DNA of 64,000 nt from Chryseolinea soli (lineage in GTDB: Bacteria; Bacteroidota; Bacteroidia; Cytophagales; Cyclobacteriaceae). Shown here piece after piece: positions 24,852 through 36,108 of this stretch. Within the stretch, counting starts at the first letter, position 1. Each line of letters begins with the position of its first letter. The position numbers were made by a program, and so were the translations under genes. Under the pieces are notes generated by a model. It was not told the DNA's origin, ran no database searches, and worked only from the letters and a program-made list of their open reading frames with translations. The stretch is taken from contig NZ_CP032382.1 in NCBI RefSeq assembly GCF_003589925.1, forward strand, positions 248,001-312,000, given 5' to 3'.

Positions 24852-27800
24852 CTACACCACCTTCGGAGGAATAAGTTTATATACGACGGGCGTCACAATC
24901 CGCGACAACAGTGTGGAGCTGATCAACCCACCAATCAACACGATCGCCAATGGAGAGATCAAAGGATTCACCGACAATGCAATCGGCATCAAGCCACCAA
25001 TCGCCGTCAAAGAAGTAAGCACGATTGGCAAAAACCGGACCTCCCCTGCTTCCCGTATCGCTTCGTCGATCGATTTCCCTTGCGCCCGCAATTGATTTGT
25101 GAAATCCACCAACAAGATCGAGTTCTTCACCTCCACACCCGCCAGCGCTATCAACCCAATGATGGCAACAAAAGACAACGAGTTACCCGTCAGGAACAAC
25201 GCGATCACCGCGCCCACAACCCCCAGCGGAATAACGCTCAACACGATCAGCGTGCTCTTAAACGTTTTGAACATGAGCACTAACACCGCCACAAACATGA
25301 AGACCGTCACAATGATCACCGTTCCCAATCCGCCAAACGATTCGTTGCCGGCCTCCACATCGCCACCCATCATAAAGCTGTAGCCGGCAGGTAATTTGGT
25401 CGACTCCATCTTGCTCACCACTTCGCGGATCACTTTATCGTTGAGGTAACCTTTTTTCACAAAGGCCGAAACAGACACCATGCGATTTTTATTGTAGTGA
25501 TCGATCCGGAGCGGCGATGTCTCCAACTGCAACCCGGCGATCTGCGCCAACGGCACAGCGGCGCCTTGACGATTATTCACAAAAAGATTTTCGAGCGATG
25601 CCAACGTGGCGCGTTCCTGTTTTGGAGTGGTCAGATGAATGCTGTAGTCCTCTCCCTCTGCGTCGGAGAAACTTCCCATATCCAGGCCGGCCACGGCAAG
25701 CCGAACGGTGCGATCGATATCCACTGTATTAATACCCGTCATCCGGGCTTTGTCCTGGTTGATGACCACGCGCATGTCGCTCTTCAAATTGCTGACGGGG
25801 TTGTTCACGTACAACGTGCCTTCGGTTTGTTTCAGCATGTGTTCGACGCGACCCGCCAATGCTCGGAGTGTATCCAGGTTGTCGCCAATCAGGCGAATTT
25901 CTATCGGCGCAGCCACGGGCGGGCCTTGTTCAAAGTTCTTCACCTCGATCTTTGCACCAGGATACTGGTTGAACTGATCGCGCAACGCATTGATGATCTC
26001 CAATTTTTTCTCGGGGGAAGCATGTTCGTCCAACTGCACAAAGGTCTGTGCAAAATCCGTGTGCTCGTTTTCCTGCGACACATTGTAATAGATCCGGGGA
26101 TTACCCTTGCCTACGTTGGTAGCAAAGAACGACACTTCAGGAATGGCCGAAACCACCCTCTCCACATAGCGGGAAACCGTATCCGTTCTTTCCAAATTGG
26201 TTTGCAAAGGGGTGATGGTATTGATGATGAACTGTGGTTTTTCCGATGCGGGGAAAAGCCCGAAGCCGATGATGGGGAAAAGCTGCAACGAAGCAAAGAA
26301 AATGATACCGGCAGCCACCAGCGTGATCACGGGTTTCTGCAAAGCCTTGTCCAACAGTCGCGAATAGCTGCCGTGGATCAATCGTTGCAAACCGCGCAGG
26401 AAAATGTTGCCGTGATCATCGCCCTTGTCTTTCAAAATACGGCTCGACAAAAACGGGATGATCGTCAACGACACCAGCATGGAGGCCAGCACGGCCATGA
26501 TCACCGCCAGGGGCAACCCGCGGATAAAGTCTCCCGCGCCTTCCGGCAAAAACACCAGGGGCATGAAGGCGATGATCAGCGTCACCGTACAGCCCACAAC
26601 GGCCAACCCAATCTGGCGTGTTGCCTTGATGGTGGCGTCCAGTCGCGAATGACCTTCGCGCATCCATCGTTCGATGTTTTCCACCACCACAATACTATCG
26701 TCCACCAGTAAGCCCAGCGCCACTACCAACCCCACGATGCTCAACTGATTCAAACTGATCCCGAGCAAGTTCAACAACACCAATCCAATGGCCAGCGACA
26801 AGGGGATAGAGATCATCACGATCGTGGCAGCGCGTCCACCCAAGGGCAGAAGGGTGATCGACACGAGGAGGATCGCGATGAGAAAGTCCTTACCCAATCC
26901 CGCCAAACGTCCATTCACGTTGTCAGCCTGATCGAAGTGGTTCACCATGGCAATGTTCGACGGCAGTGTCGCCTCAAATTGCTTCAACACCGGTTTGTAC
27001 ACTTTTTGCGTTTGTGTGATGTTGAGTCCAGGCTTTTGAGCTGCCACCACAAACACACAACGGTGACCGTTGAGGCGCGTAATGTGCGTAGCTTCTTCAA
27101 AAGTAATGGATGCGTCGGCGACATCGCTCAACAAAATATTTTTACCGTTTGCGGTATAGACAATCGTATTCCGGATCTCATCCAGGTTCGTATAGTTCCC
27201 GCTCGTTTTGATGTTGAACGATTTGGAACCGGCGATGACACTGCCCCCGGGAATGTTGGCCATCTCGCTTTGCAAACTGCCAATGATGGCGTCCATCGGA
27301 ATGTGCATCTGCGCGATCTTTTCCAAACGCAACTCAATGCGAACGATCTGTTCCGGCAAGCCCTGGATCTCCACGTTCTTCAACATCGGAATTTTCTCCA
27401 ACTCGTCTTGCAAGGCTTCCGCTTGTTTCTTCAACACGGTACGCGAAGCGTTTTCCGAAATGAGGGCGATCTGCAGGATGTTCACATCCGAAGGCTGGAA
27501 TTTATTCACCTCCATTGAATATATGTCCTTGGGCAATTCCGATCGAAGGCTGTTCAATTCACGGATCAGCTCCTGGTATTTTTCATCCGGGTCGCTCTCA
27601 TATTTAAACTCCACACGAAACACGGCCAGACCATCGCTGATGGTGGTGCGGATCCGTTTGATGTCTTCCAACTCGTTCACTTTATCCTCGATGGGATCGA
27701 CCACCAACTCTTCCATATCCTTGGGGCTTGTGCCCGGATACACAATGATCATCGCAAACTGCGGCGACTCCACATCCGGGTCTTCGCTGCGCGGCATGGT

Positions 27801-27890
27801 GAGCAGCGTGGTGATGCCCACGGCGGCGGCCATCAAAAACATGATGAGCGTGAACTGATAATTTTTTACCGCATATTCAGAAATTTTCAT
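24852..27890 (-). CDS. RND family efflux pump, inner-membrane permease
   Basis: A 1012-residue AcrB/HAE1-like transporter starting MKISEYAVKNYQFTLIMFL. It has the two-fold RND layout: TM1, a large periplasmic loop (about 35-325), TM2-6, TM7, a second loop and TM8-12. The proton-relay aspartates are present in TM4 (LGLLVDDSIVVVENIERW), as is GVEVKNSILLVDFTNQLRAQ after TM10. FPIIGFGLFPASEKPQF begins the second loop. It is the last gene of tetR-tolC-adaptor-pump, six bases after the adaptor gene. It should export drugs, dyes or lipophilic compounds using the proton gradient. Repeat copy B lies beyond its stop. Confidence 0.95.
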   Translation of the reverse strand: MKISEYAVKNYQFTLIMFLMAAAVGITTLLTMPRSEDPDVESPQFAMIIVYPGTSPKDMEELVVDPIEDKVNELEDIKRIRTTISDGLAVFRVEFKYESDPDEKYQELIRELNSLRSELPKDIYSMEVNKFQPSDVNILQIALISENASRTVLKKQAEALQDELEKIPMLKNVEIQGLPEQIVRIELRLEKIAQMHIPMDAIIGSLQSEMANIPGGSVIAGSKSFNIKTSGNYTNLDEIRNTIVYTANGKNILLSDVADASITFEEATHITRLNGHRCVFVVAAQKPGLNITQTQKVYKPVLKQFEATLPSNIAMVNHFDQADNVNGRLAGLGKDFLIAILLVSITLLPLGGRAATIVMISIPLSLAIGLVLLNLLGISLNQLSIVGLVVALGLLVDDSIVVVENIERWMREGHSRLDATIKATRQIGLAVVGCTVTLIIAFMPLVFLPEGAGDFIRGLPLAVIMAVLASMLVSLTIIPFLSSRILKDKGDDHGNIFLRGLQRLIHGSYSRLLDKALQKPVITLVAAGIIFFASLQLFPIIGFGLFPASEKPQFIINTITPLQTNLERTDTVSRYVERVVSAIPEVSFFATNVGKGNPRIYYNVSQENEHTDFAQTFVQLDEHASPEKKLEIINALRDQFNQYPGAKIEVKNFEQGPPVAAPIEIRLIGDNLDTLRALAGRVEHMLKQTEGTLYVNNPVSNLKSDMRVVINQDKARMTGINTVDIDRTVRLAVAGLDMGSFSDAEGEDYSIHLTTPKQERATLASLENLFVNNRQGAAVPLAQIAGLQLETSPLRIDHYNKNRMVSVSAFVKKGYLNDKVIREVVSKMESTKLPAGYSFMMGGDVEAGNESFGGLGTVIIVTVFMFVAVLVLMFKTFKSTLIVLSVIPLGVVGAVIALFLTGNSLSFVAIIGLIALAGVEVKNSILLVDFTNQLRAQGKSIDEAIREAGEVRFLPIVLTSLTAIGGLMPIALSVNPLISPLAIVLIGGLISSTLLSRIVTPVVYKLIPPKVV

Positions 27891-27896
27891 AACCGC

Positions 27897-28961
27897 TTAT
27901 TTAAGGATTTGGATGGGCGAACGATCGGAGAGATAGGCGCTGCCGGCAATGACCAGCGCAGTGGCATTTTCGAGACCCGCGCTGATGCGAATGGTGGCCC
28001 CATCAAATGAAGCAATGGTGACGGGCTGTTTGCGGGCGGTGCGTGAATCGTCGGTCACAAACACAAAGCCTTCGTTTCCGTTGGCGTCCAGCACGGCTTC
28101 ATAGGGAACACTCCACGAAGTGACCGATACACCGGAGTGGATCACAGCCGAACCAAACATGCCGGCCGCCAGCTTCACGCCATCGTTATCCACTTTCAAT
28201 TCCAGTGTAAAGGCGCCGGTCTGCGGATCGGAGGTTTCCGATCTTCTCAGTACAGTGCCTTTAAATGTCTTTTCCGGGAAGGCGTCGATCTGCACACTGG
28301 TCTTGTCGCCGTTCTTCACGGTTGCCCACTGTTTATCGCTCACCCCAACCTTAAGGATCCAGTCACCTTTCGCTGCACCGTTTGTCTCCAACACGGGGTT
28401 GCCCGTGCTCACCACCTGGCCGGCGTTCACAAACTTGCGCAACACAAAGCCGTTGGCCGGTGCATGGATCTCGGCAAAGGTCCGGTTGAATGTCACAGCT
28501 TCCAGTTGTTGCTTGGCGATGTCGAGGCCGGTCTGCACGTTTTGCAGTTGCTCCAGGGTGGCCACGCTGTCGCGATACAAGTTGGTGACGCGTTGGAGAT
28601 CGCGTTGTGCTTTTTCATAGCTAAAGCGGGCTTGGGCCACTTGTGCATTCAATTCCGTGAGGTCGAGCGTGGCGAGGAGTTGTCCTTTTTTTACGGCTTC
28701 ACCTTCTTTCACCAACACGGCGCCGACCACGCCGCCGCTCTTAAAACTCAAGGTCGTTTCATCGTCGGTGGTGAGTTGGCCGCTAGCCTTGATGTCGGTG
28801 AGGCTGGTCGATTTTTCCAGTGACATGACTTTCACCGGCACGGGCTCGGCGGCGTTGGGAATCGCCTTGCGTTCGCCCTTGCTGTCGGTGCAGGCTTGGA
28901 GCGCCACAGTCGTCAACAGGATGGCACCGGCAAACAGAAAATTCTTTTGGATAGTGTTCAT
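27897..28961 (-). CDS. RND efflux periplasmic adaptor (membrane fusion protein), lipoprotein
   Basis: A 354-residue membrane-fusion protein with a lipoprotein signal (lipobox VALQAC, Cys24). The barrel-sandwich/lipoyl half has VVGAVLVKEGEAVKKGQLLA and, after the hairpin, EIHAPANGFVLRKFVNAGQV. The alpha-hairpin in between (about 100-155: LNAQVAQARFSYEKAQRDLQ) is short, as in many Bacteroidota adaptors. A beta-barrel domain (KVGVSDKQWATVKNGDK) and a membrane-proximal domain follow. It bridges the RND permease and the TolC-like channel encoded on either side, with gaps of 6 and 23 bp, so it belongs to one transcript. Confidence 0.95.
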   Translation of the reverse strand: MNTIQKNFLFAGAILLTTVALQACTDSKGERKAIPNAAEPVPVKVMSLEKSTSLTDIKASGQLTTDDETTLSFKSGGVVGAVLVKEGEAVKKGQLLATLDLTELNAQVAQARFSYEKAQRDLQRVTNLYRDSVATLEQLQNVQTGLDIAKQQLEAVTFNRTFAEIHAPANGFVLRKFVNAGQVVSTGNPVLETNGAAKGDWILKVGVSDKQWATVKNGDKTSVQIDAFPEKTFKGTVLRRSETSDPQTGAFTLELKVDNDGVKLAAGMFGSAVIHSGVSVTSWSVPYEAVLDANGNEGFVFVTDDSRTARKQPVTIASFDGATIRISAGLENATALVIAGSAYLSDRSPIQILK

Positions 28962-28984
28962 ATGGATTCGGATTGATATTTTTT

Positions 28985-30346
28985 TTAGAAAGTATAAGAA
29001 GCGGTCTCGCGCTCCAGCCGGGCTTCGGCCGTGAGCATTTCAAACAATCTCAGGTTTTGTTGGAGCTGTGAAGAGGTAAGCTGGTTGCGTGCATCCAGAA
29101 ATTCGATCAGCGTGTTGATACCTTGCTGATAGCCCTTTTCCACCAGGTTGAAGTAGCTCTGCGCCGATTTCAATTGCTCGCGCGCTGCGGCATAGTTTTG
29201 TATGGTGGTTTGCAAATCGTTCTTGGCCACATCCGCAGCAAGCTGAAGCTGTTCCGTGGTGCGCGTCAGGTTCAACTCTGTTTTGCGCATCTCCAATGTG
29301 TTCTGACGGATGCTGATGTTGTTTCGAAAACCTTGAAACAACGGGAGCGAAAGTTGCACACCGACGAGATAGTACTTCGACTTGTCGTTGAACTTCCAAT
29401 CGGATGCTTGCGAACCCAGGTCGAGGAAGGCATTCACTTTTGGCACGCGGGTGAGTTTGTTCAGGCGAATGGAAGCGGCATTGATGTCGCGCGAGGTTTT
29501 GATCATTTTCAGTTCCTCGCGGGAAGCGATGTCGGTTGACGCCGTATCCAAAGCCGTGGCGTCCGAGAAAGTATAAGAGACTTCAATCTCCCGGTCCAAG
29601 GGCTTGTTCAATAAAAAATTAAAATACTTGCGGGCATTGACTACGCGGTTCTCCGCACTGTTCAAGTCGGCCTTCACGCGTTCGGCTTCGCTCTTGCTGC
29701 GCAGGTAGTTCGCGGGCAAGCTCTTGCCATTGCGCAGCAGCGACTCATTCACTTCCACGTTCTTATTGACCAACCCAAGCCCGCTCTCATAGATCTTCAC
29801 CGCCGCCACCGCCGCCAGGTAACTAAAGTAGGCCGACTTGATATCCAGCACCAGCTGTCTTTTATACAGCTCGACCTCGTATTGCTTGAGCACAATCTGC
29901 TGGCTTTGGATGGACCGGTTCACATACAGGTCGGTGTTCACCAACGGCAGCGACGTGCGCACCCGTGCATCATAGAAATTGTGCGGAAAAAAATTCTGGT
30001 TCACGTTCTCGATCTGCGGAAACTTGTCGCCTTGGGTGAGTTGATTGAGGGAGGCATACACCGGGTTGAGCAAGTCGCCTACCGGAATGGCAATACTTCT
30101 TCCCCCCTCGCCCGACGTGTAGTCACCCAGGAGATTTACAGAGGGAAAAAAGTAACTGCGGGCAATCTGCAGGGACTGTTGTGCCTGCTGCAGCGTGATG
30201 TCTTTTTGCTGCAGCACCAGGTTGTCCTTCAACCCTTCGGAGACATAGCCATCCAAAACGGTTTGCGCCGTTAAGGCTGCCGAAAGCGTGGTCAGCACGA
30301 TCGCAAGGCCATATCGGATCAGTTGGTAAGGTAGATTAGTTTTCAT
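28985..30346 (-). CDS. TolC family outer-membrane efflux channel
   Basis: A 453-residue TolC-family protein with an N-terminal signal (about 1-26, ending ALTAQ). Two outer-membrane-factor repeats are visible, each with long helices and a short strand pair: LQQAQQSLQIARSYFFPSVN starts the first, and INAASIRLNKLTRVPKVNAF with LVGVQLSLPLFQGFRN starts the second. The C terminus has KGYQQGINTLIEFLDARNQL, a standard family motif. It is the first structural gene after tetR; an operator-like palindrome lies 12 bp before its start codon. It provides the outer-membrane exit duct for the pump. Confidence 0.93.
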   Translation of the reverse strand: MKTNLPYQLIRYGLAIVLTTLSAALTAQTVLDGYVSEGLKDNLVLQQKDITLQQAQQSLQIARSYFFPSVNLLGDYTSGEGGRSIAIPVGDLLNPVYASLNQLTQGDKFPQIENVNQNFFPHNFYDARVRTSLPLVNTDLYVNRSIQSQQIVLKQYEVELYKRQLVLDIKSAYFSYLAAVAAVKIYESGLGLVNKNVEVNESLLRNGKSLPANYLRSKSEAERVKADLNSAENRVVNARKYFNFLLNKPLDREIEVSYTFSDATALDTASTDIASREELKMIKTSRDINAASIRLNKLTRVPKVNAFLDLGSQASDWKFNDKSKYYLVGVQLSLPLFQGFRNNISIRQNTLEMRKTELNLTRTTEQLQLAADVAKNDLQTTIQNYAAAREQLKSAQSYFNLVEKGYQQGINTLIEFLDARNQLTSSQLQQNLRLFEMLTAEARLERETASYTF

Positions 30347-30357
30347 TGAACATTTAG

Positions 30358-30370
30358 TTTACACTGTTAA
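30358..30370. promoter_or_regulatory. Operator-like palindrome upstream of tolC gene
   Basis: TTTACACTGTTAA is a 13-bp inverted repeat with one mismatch, 12 bp before the tolC start codon. It matches the pattern TTWACR-N-TGTTAA shared with the core of the site upstream of tetR (31050-31062). It is therefore a candidate second binding site for the TetR protein. Confidence 0.5.
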
Positions 30371-30388
30371 TTACTATGGCAAAATTTT

Positions 30389-31030
30389 TTAAGCAGGCGA
30401 CGTGTTGTGCATACGGTTCAGGATCTCGTTGACCATGTCACAGGCTCTCATGGCCAAATTGGGCTGGTTCAACTCGCTGACGACGGAACAGCGGTTCCGG
30501 ATCTCGAGCGAACAAATGCCATGCACCATCGACCACGTTGTGAAGGCCAGCACCTCGGCGTTCATGTCTTTGAAATAACCTTTGGCGATACACTCTTCTA
30601 TAGTATTCACCAAAAAGCCAAAGGCGCGGTCTCCCTCCTCCCAATCCAACTCATCCTTTTTTTCTTTCTCAAGGGCATTCATGGGCGACCGGATAATGAA
30701 CATTAGATCATAGAATTCCCCATTTTCCAGGGCAAACGTCACATAAGCCTTGCTGATGGCCTTCAGGCGCTCAAACGGATCCTCCACATGCCCCAGGGCG
30801 CGGAAATATTGGTTGAGCAACACAAAACCCTCACGGTGCAGGGCGTAGAAAATGTCATCCTTATCCTTAAAATAGAGATAGATCGTGGTGGGCGAATACT
30901 CGATGCGCTCGGCAATGTTGCGGATGGACGTTTCCTCATAGCCACGCTCCATGAACAACGCCTTGGCGGTTTGCAGGATCTTGGCTTTCAATTCCTCTTT
31001 TTGGCGCTCTTTACGGGTTGATATGGTCAT
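30389..31030 (-). CDS. TetR/AcrR family regulator of the RND efflux operon
   Basis: A 213-residue TetR-family repressor. The N-terminal DNA-binding domain is plain: KAKILQTAKALFMERGYEET, then SIRNIAERIEYSPTTIYLYF with KDKDDIFYALHREG, residues about 14-67. The C-terminal ligand-binding region is helical and divergent. It is the first gene of the efflux operon and lies 42 bp upstream of tolC. A 17-bp palindrome 18 bp before its start codon, and a related site before tolC, suggest that it represses both itself and the pump genes until a pump substrate binds. The ligand cannot be predicted. Confidence 0.93.
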   Translation of the reverse strand: MTISTRKERQKEELKAKILQTAKALFMERGYEETSIRNIAERIEYSPTTIYLYFKDKDDIFYALHREGFVLLNQYFRALGHVEDPFERLKAISKAYVTFALENGEFYDLMFIIRSPMNALEKEKKDELDWEEGDRAFGFLVNTIEECIAKGYFKDMNAEVLAFTTWSMVHGICSLEIRNRCSVVSELNQPNLAMRACDMVNEILNRMHNTSPA

Positions 31031-31047
31031 TGCATTGCTGATATTTT

Positions 31048-31064
31048 ACTTAACGGTGTTAAGT
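31048..31064. promoter_or_regulatory. Operator-like perfect palindrome upstream of tetR
   Basis: ACTTAAC-GGT-GTTAAGT is a perfect inverted repeat with seven-base arms, 18 bp before the tetR start codon. Size, position and symmetry are those of a TetR-family autoregulatory operator. The 13-bp core recurs in variant form before tolC. Confidence 0.65.
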
Positions 31065-31141
31065 TACAGAATGTTTTAGATTTCCTGAAATTTTTTTTGA
31101 TGCAAAAACTTGAGGGAGGTACGCCGAAAGTGGCTAAATGG

Positions 31142-32563
31142 CTAACTGACGCGCATTTTGAGCTTTTTGCCCAGGTCGTCTACAGTAGCCTTGAAATTGG
31201 GATCGGTTTTCATCATGTCCTCAACAGATTCCAGGGCGTGGATCACCGTGCTGTGGTCGCGACCGCCAAAGTTCTCGCCGATGAGGGCCAGGGTGAGCTG
31301 GGTATAGCGCTTGCAGAAATACATGGCCACCTGGCGGGGGATCACGATCTCGCGCTTCTTCACTTTGCCTTTCATGGCGTCCAGGTCCACCTTAAATGAC
31401 TCGGCTACAGTCTTTTGTATAAAATCTACGCTAACGTCGGATTGGATTTCCTTAATGATGTTCTTCAACACTTCCTTTGCCAATTCCAGGTCGATCTCCT
31501 TCTTGAGCAGGGTGGCGTGGAAAATGAGCGAGTTCAGCACCCCTTCCATGTCGCGCAAGTTGGTGTCTACGCTGTAGGCCAGGTATTCCGACACTTCCGT
31601 GGGAATTTGAATGCCGTCGGCCTGCATCTTGCGGTTGATGATGGCCAGCTTGGTTTCAAAATCGGGTTCCTGGAGGTCAGCCGTCAATCCCCATTTGAAA
31701 CGGGAGAGCAGGCGTTCCTGGAAGCCTTTCATGTCGCGGGGCGGGCAATCGCTGGTCATGATGATCTGCTTGCCCGACTGGTGCAACTGGTTGAAAATAT
31801 GGAAGAACATCTCCTGTGTCTTCTCACGGCCGGCAAGGAATTGCACGTCATCGAGAATGAGAAGGTCTACTTGCTGATAGAAGTTCTGGAAATCCTGCAG
31901 CTTGTGATTTTGCAGCGCGTTGAGAAACTGGTTGGTGAAATCGCTTTGATCGACATACAACACCACCTTGTTGGGCATGTTGTTTTTGATCTCGTTTCCG
32001 ATGGCTTGCACCAAGTGTGTCTTTCCCACACCGACACCGCCATACAACATCAACGGGTTGAATGATGTGATACCGGGTTTCTTTGCTACTGCGACCCCAG
32101 CCGAACGCGCCAGGCGGTTACAATCACCTTCTACAAAATTATCGAAGCTATAGGCCGCGTTGAGTCGCGAGTTGACGGTGTGCGGATTTAAGGCTTTAAT
32201 GGAGAAAGGTGAATAGTCGTCGGAACCAAAACCGTTCACAGCACTGCGGCGGTTGCCTGCACCATTGGCGGGATAGTTAACCGATACGGCAGGCGCTTGC
32301 TGATTGCCACTGTCGACCACCACGGAATACTCCAGCCGGCCGGTAGGTCCCAGCACGGTGTGTATGGCACGCTTCAGCACGGGCACATAGTTATCTTCCA
32401 GCCATTCGTAGAAAAATTGAGAAGGAACTTGTATCGTCAGCACGTCGCCGTCTACCCGCAAAGGAGCAATCGGCCTGAACCAGGTATTAAAGTTCTCCTC
32501 TCCTACATTTTCCCGAATCACTTCAAGACAATCGTTCCATACTGTACTGCAGCTAACTTCCAT
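31142..32563 (-). CDS. dnaA: Chromosomal replication initiator DnaA
   Basis: A 473-residue DnaA with all four domains. Domain I is MEVSCSTVWNDCLEVIREN to about 80, a low-complexity linker spans about 85-130, and the AAA+ domain III has Walker A GGVGVGKTH (175-183) and Walker B LLILDDVQFLAG. Domain IV is the DnaA-box-binding helix-turn-helix with IGENFGGRDHSTVIHALESV near the C terminus. It binds DnaA boxes and opens the origin. As usual in Bacteroidota it is not followed by dnaN; tetR lies downstream and mutA is divergent across 193 bp. I found no cluster of DnaA boxes beside it. Confidence 0.98.
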   Translation of the reverse strand: MEVSCSTVWNDCLEVIRENVGEENFNTWFRPIAPLRVDGDVLTIQVPSQFFYEWLEDNYVPVLKRAIHTVLGPTGRLEYSVVVDSGNQQAPAVSVNYPANGAGNRRSAVNGFGSDDYSPFSIKALNPHTVNSRLNAAYSFDNFVEGDCNRLARSAGVAVAKKPGITSFNPLMLYGGVGVGKTHLVQAIGNEIKNNMPNKVVLYVDQSDFTNQFLNALQNHKLQDFQNFYQQVDLLILDDVQFLAGREKTQEMFFHIFNQLHQSGKQIIMTSDCPPRDMKGFQERLLSRFKWGLTADLQEPDFETKLAIINRKMQADGIQIPTEVSEYLAYSVDTNLRDMEGVLNSLIFHATLLKKEIDLELAKEVLKNIIKEIQSDVSVDFIQKTVAESFKVDLDAMKGKVKKREIVIPRQVAMYFCKRYTQLTLALIGENFGGRDHSTVIHALESVEDMMKTDPNFKATVDDLGKKLKMRVS

Positions 32564-32756
32564 GGTTGATCTCCAAATTCAGTGTGATTTCAGACTCTGT
32601 TTGAGAAAGGGAGACAAAGATGTAAAAAAAGAGATAAACAAAACAAGCCGACCTATCCTTGATTTTTCAGAAAAATATGTGATTAGAAAAATTTGAAAAT
32701 TAAACACCACCAGTTCGGAAAACTTGACTAAAATTGGATTATAATAAAGAACCCGC

Positions 32757-33883
32757 ATGTCTGAATCCGCTATCCACAGCCTGCTACGGCAATCTTTCCC
32801 CATTTCGAATAAAGCCGATTGGTTGCGGACCGCTGCTGCGGAGATCGAGGGAAAAGATCCCGCCGAAATATTGGCCTGGAAGCTTGACGGCCTAACTTTT
32901 TCTCCGTATTACGACCGCGCCGATGTCGCGCCACTACAGTATCTCAAAAATTTTGAACTATCCCCTTCACCGCACGCGCATGCTGGTGCACGCTTTTGGG
33001 AAAACCTGCCACAGCTTGTCGTAACGGATGAAAAAAAAGACAATGCTACACTCCTGCATCAACTAAACAATGGCGCCGACGGCATCCTACTGGATCTTCG
33101 AAATCGCCAAACGGTTGATATAGCCGCCCTGTTGAATCAAGTGGAGTGGCCCTATTGCAACGTCTCTTTTTTCGTGACGGATGCATTCCTGGAAAACTTG
33201 TTGGCGACCCATGTTCAGAAAAAAAATTATGAGCCACATTCCCTTTCCGGGACGATATGGTGGAATAATCTCCCTGAAAAAAATATTCCCAAACTTTCAT
33301 CGCTCGCACACCTCACCCATTTCAGGCGCTGGGGCATCGTAGGCGAAGCTTCATCACCCATAGAGGAACTCGCGAACGTCTTAACAAAAGCAGCCCGGTT
33401 GATGGATGCGCTCACGGAAGAAGGCGTTGAAAAAGAAATGGCTTGGCGCAACCTCGCATTGTCCATACCGGTCGATACCGATTTTTTTTGTTCAATTGCA
33501 AAACTAAAAGCCTTGCGTCTACTCTGGTCTCAGCTGGCGCATGCGTTTGGTATACCCCCCATCGATAGCATGGCCCTGCATCTTCACGTGCGCTCTGCGC
33601 CGTGGATCAACGAAAAATTTCAACCGCATGGTAATCTGTTGAAGGCAACGACGGCCGCTATGGCCGCCGTGATGGGCGGCTGCAACGCGCTGACCATCCA
33701 CGCCGAAGATGCAAACAACATGACGATGACGCGCATGGCTCGCAATGTGTCTTCCATTTTACGCGAAGAATCGCACCTCGACAAAGTGGCCGATCCGTTG
33801 GCCGGTACCTATGCCGTGCAAGAAATGACGCATGCCCTGGCGCATGCGGCGTGGACGTTGCTTCAACAAAATCTGCAACAGCC

Positions 33884-33887
<4 letters not shown>
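32757..33887 (+). CDS. mutA: Methylmalonyl-CoA mutase small (beta) subunit
   Basis: A 376-residue protein homologous to the catalytic barrel of methylmalonyl-CoA mutase but without the C-terminal cobalamin-binding domain, as expected for the non-catalytic small subunit. [20 protein letters not shown] near the start and [20 protein letters not shown] near the end are family landmarks; [19 protein letters not shown] matches the large subunit's [17 protein letters not shown]. It is shorter than many small subunits (about 600 residues in Propionibacterium), as is common in Bacteroidota. The stop overlaps the mutB start (ATGA), so the two are translationally coupled. With MutB it interconverts methylmalonyl-CoA and succinyl-CoA in propionate metabolism. 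Confidence 0.92.
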
Positions 33888-36013
<2,126 letters not shown>

Positions 36014-36108
36014 AACGACCAGCCTAGCTTTGGTTCGCTGCCGAAAAGCGGCCTTCCCTCGCTGTTTAAAATTCATTACATTAGTAGTCCAATTCAAATA
36101 CTTGCTCC

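Noticed and set aside
32564..32790. Possible replication origin next to dnaA
   Set aside because: Only single near-matches to the DnaA box occur (for example CTATCCACA near 32770, inside mutA). There is no cluster and no clear unwinding element beyond ordinary AT-richness, and Bacteroidota origins are often not beside dnaA.
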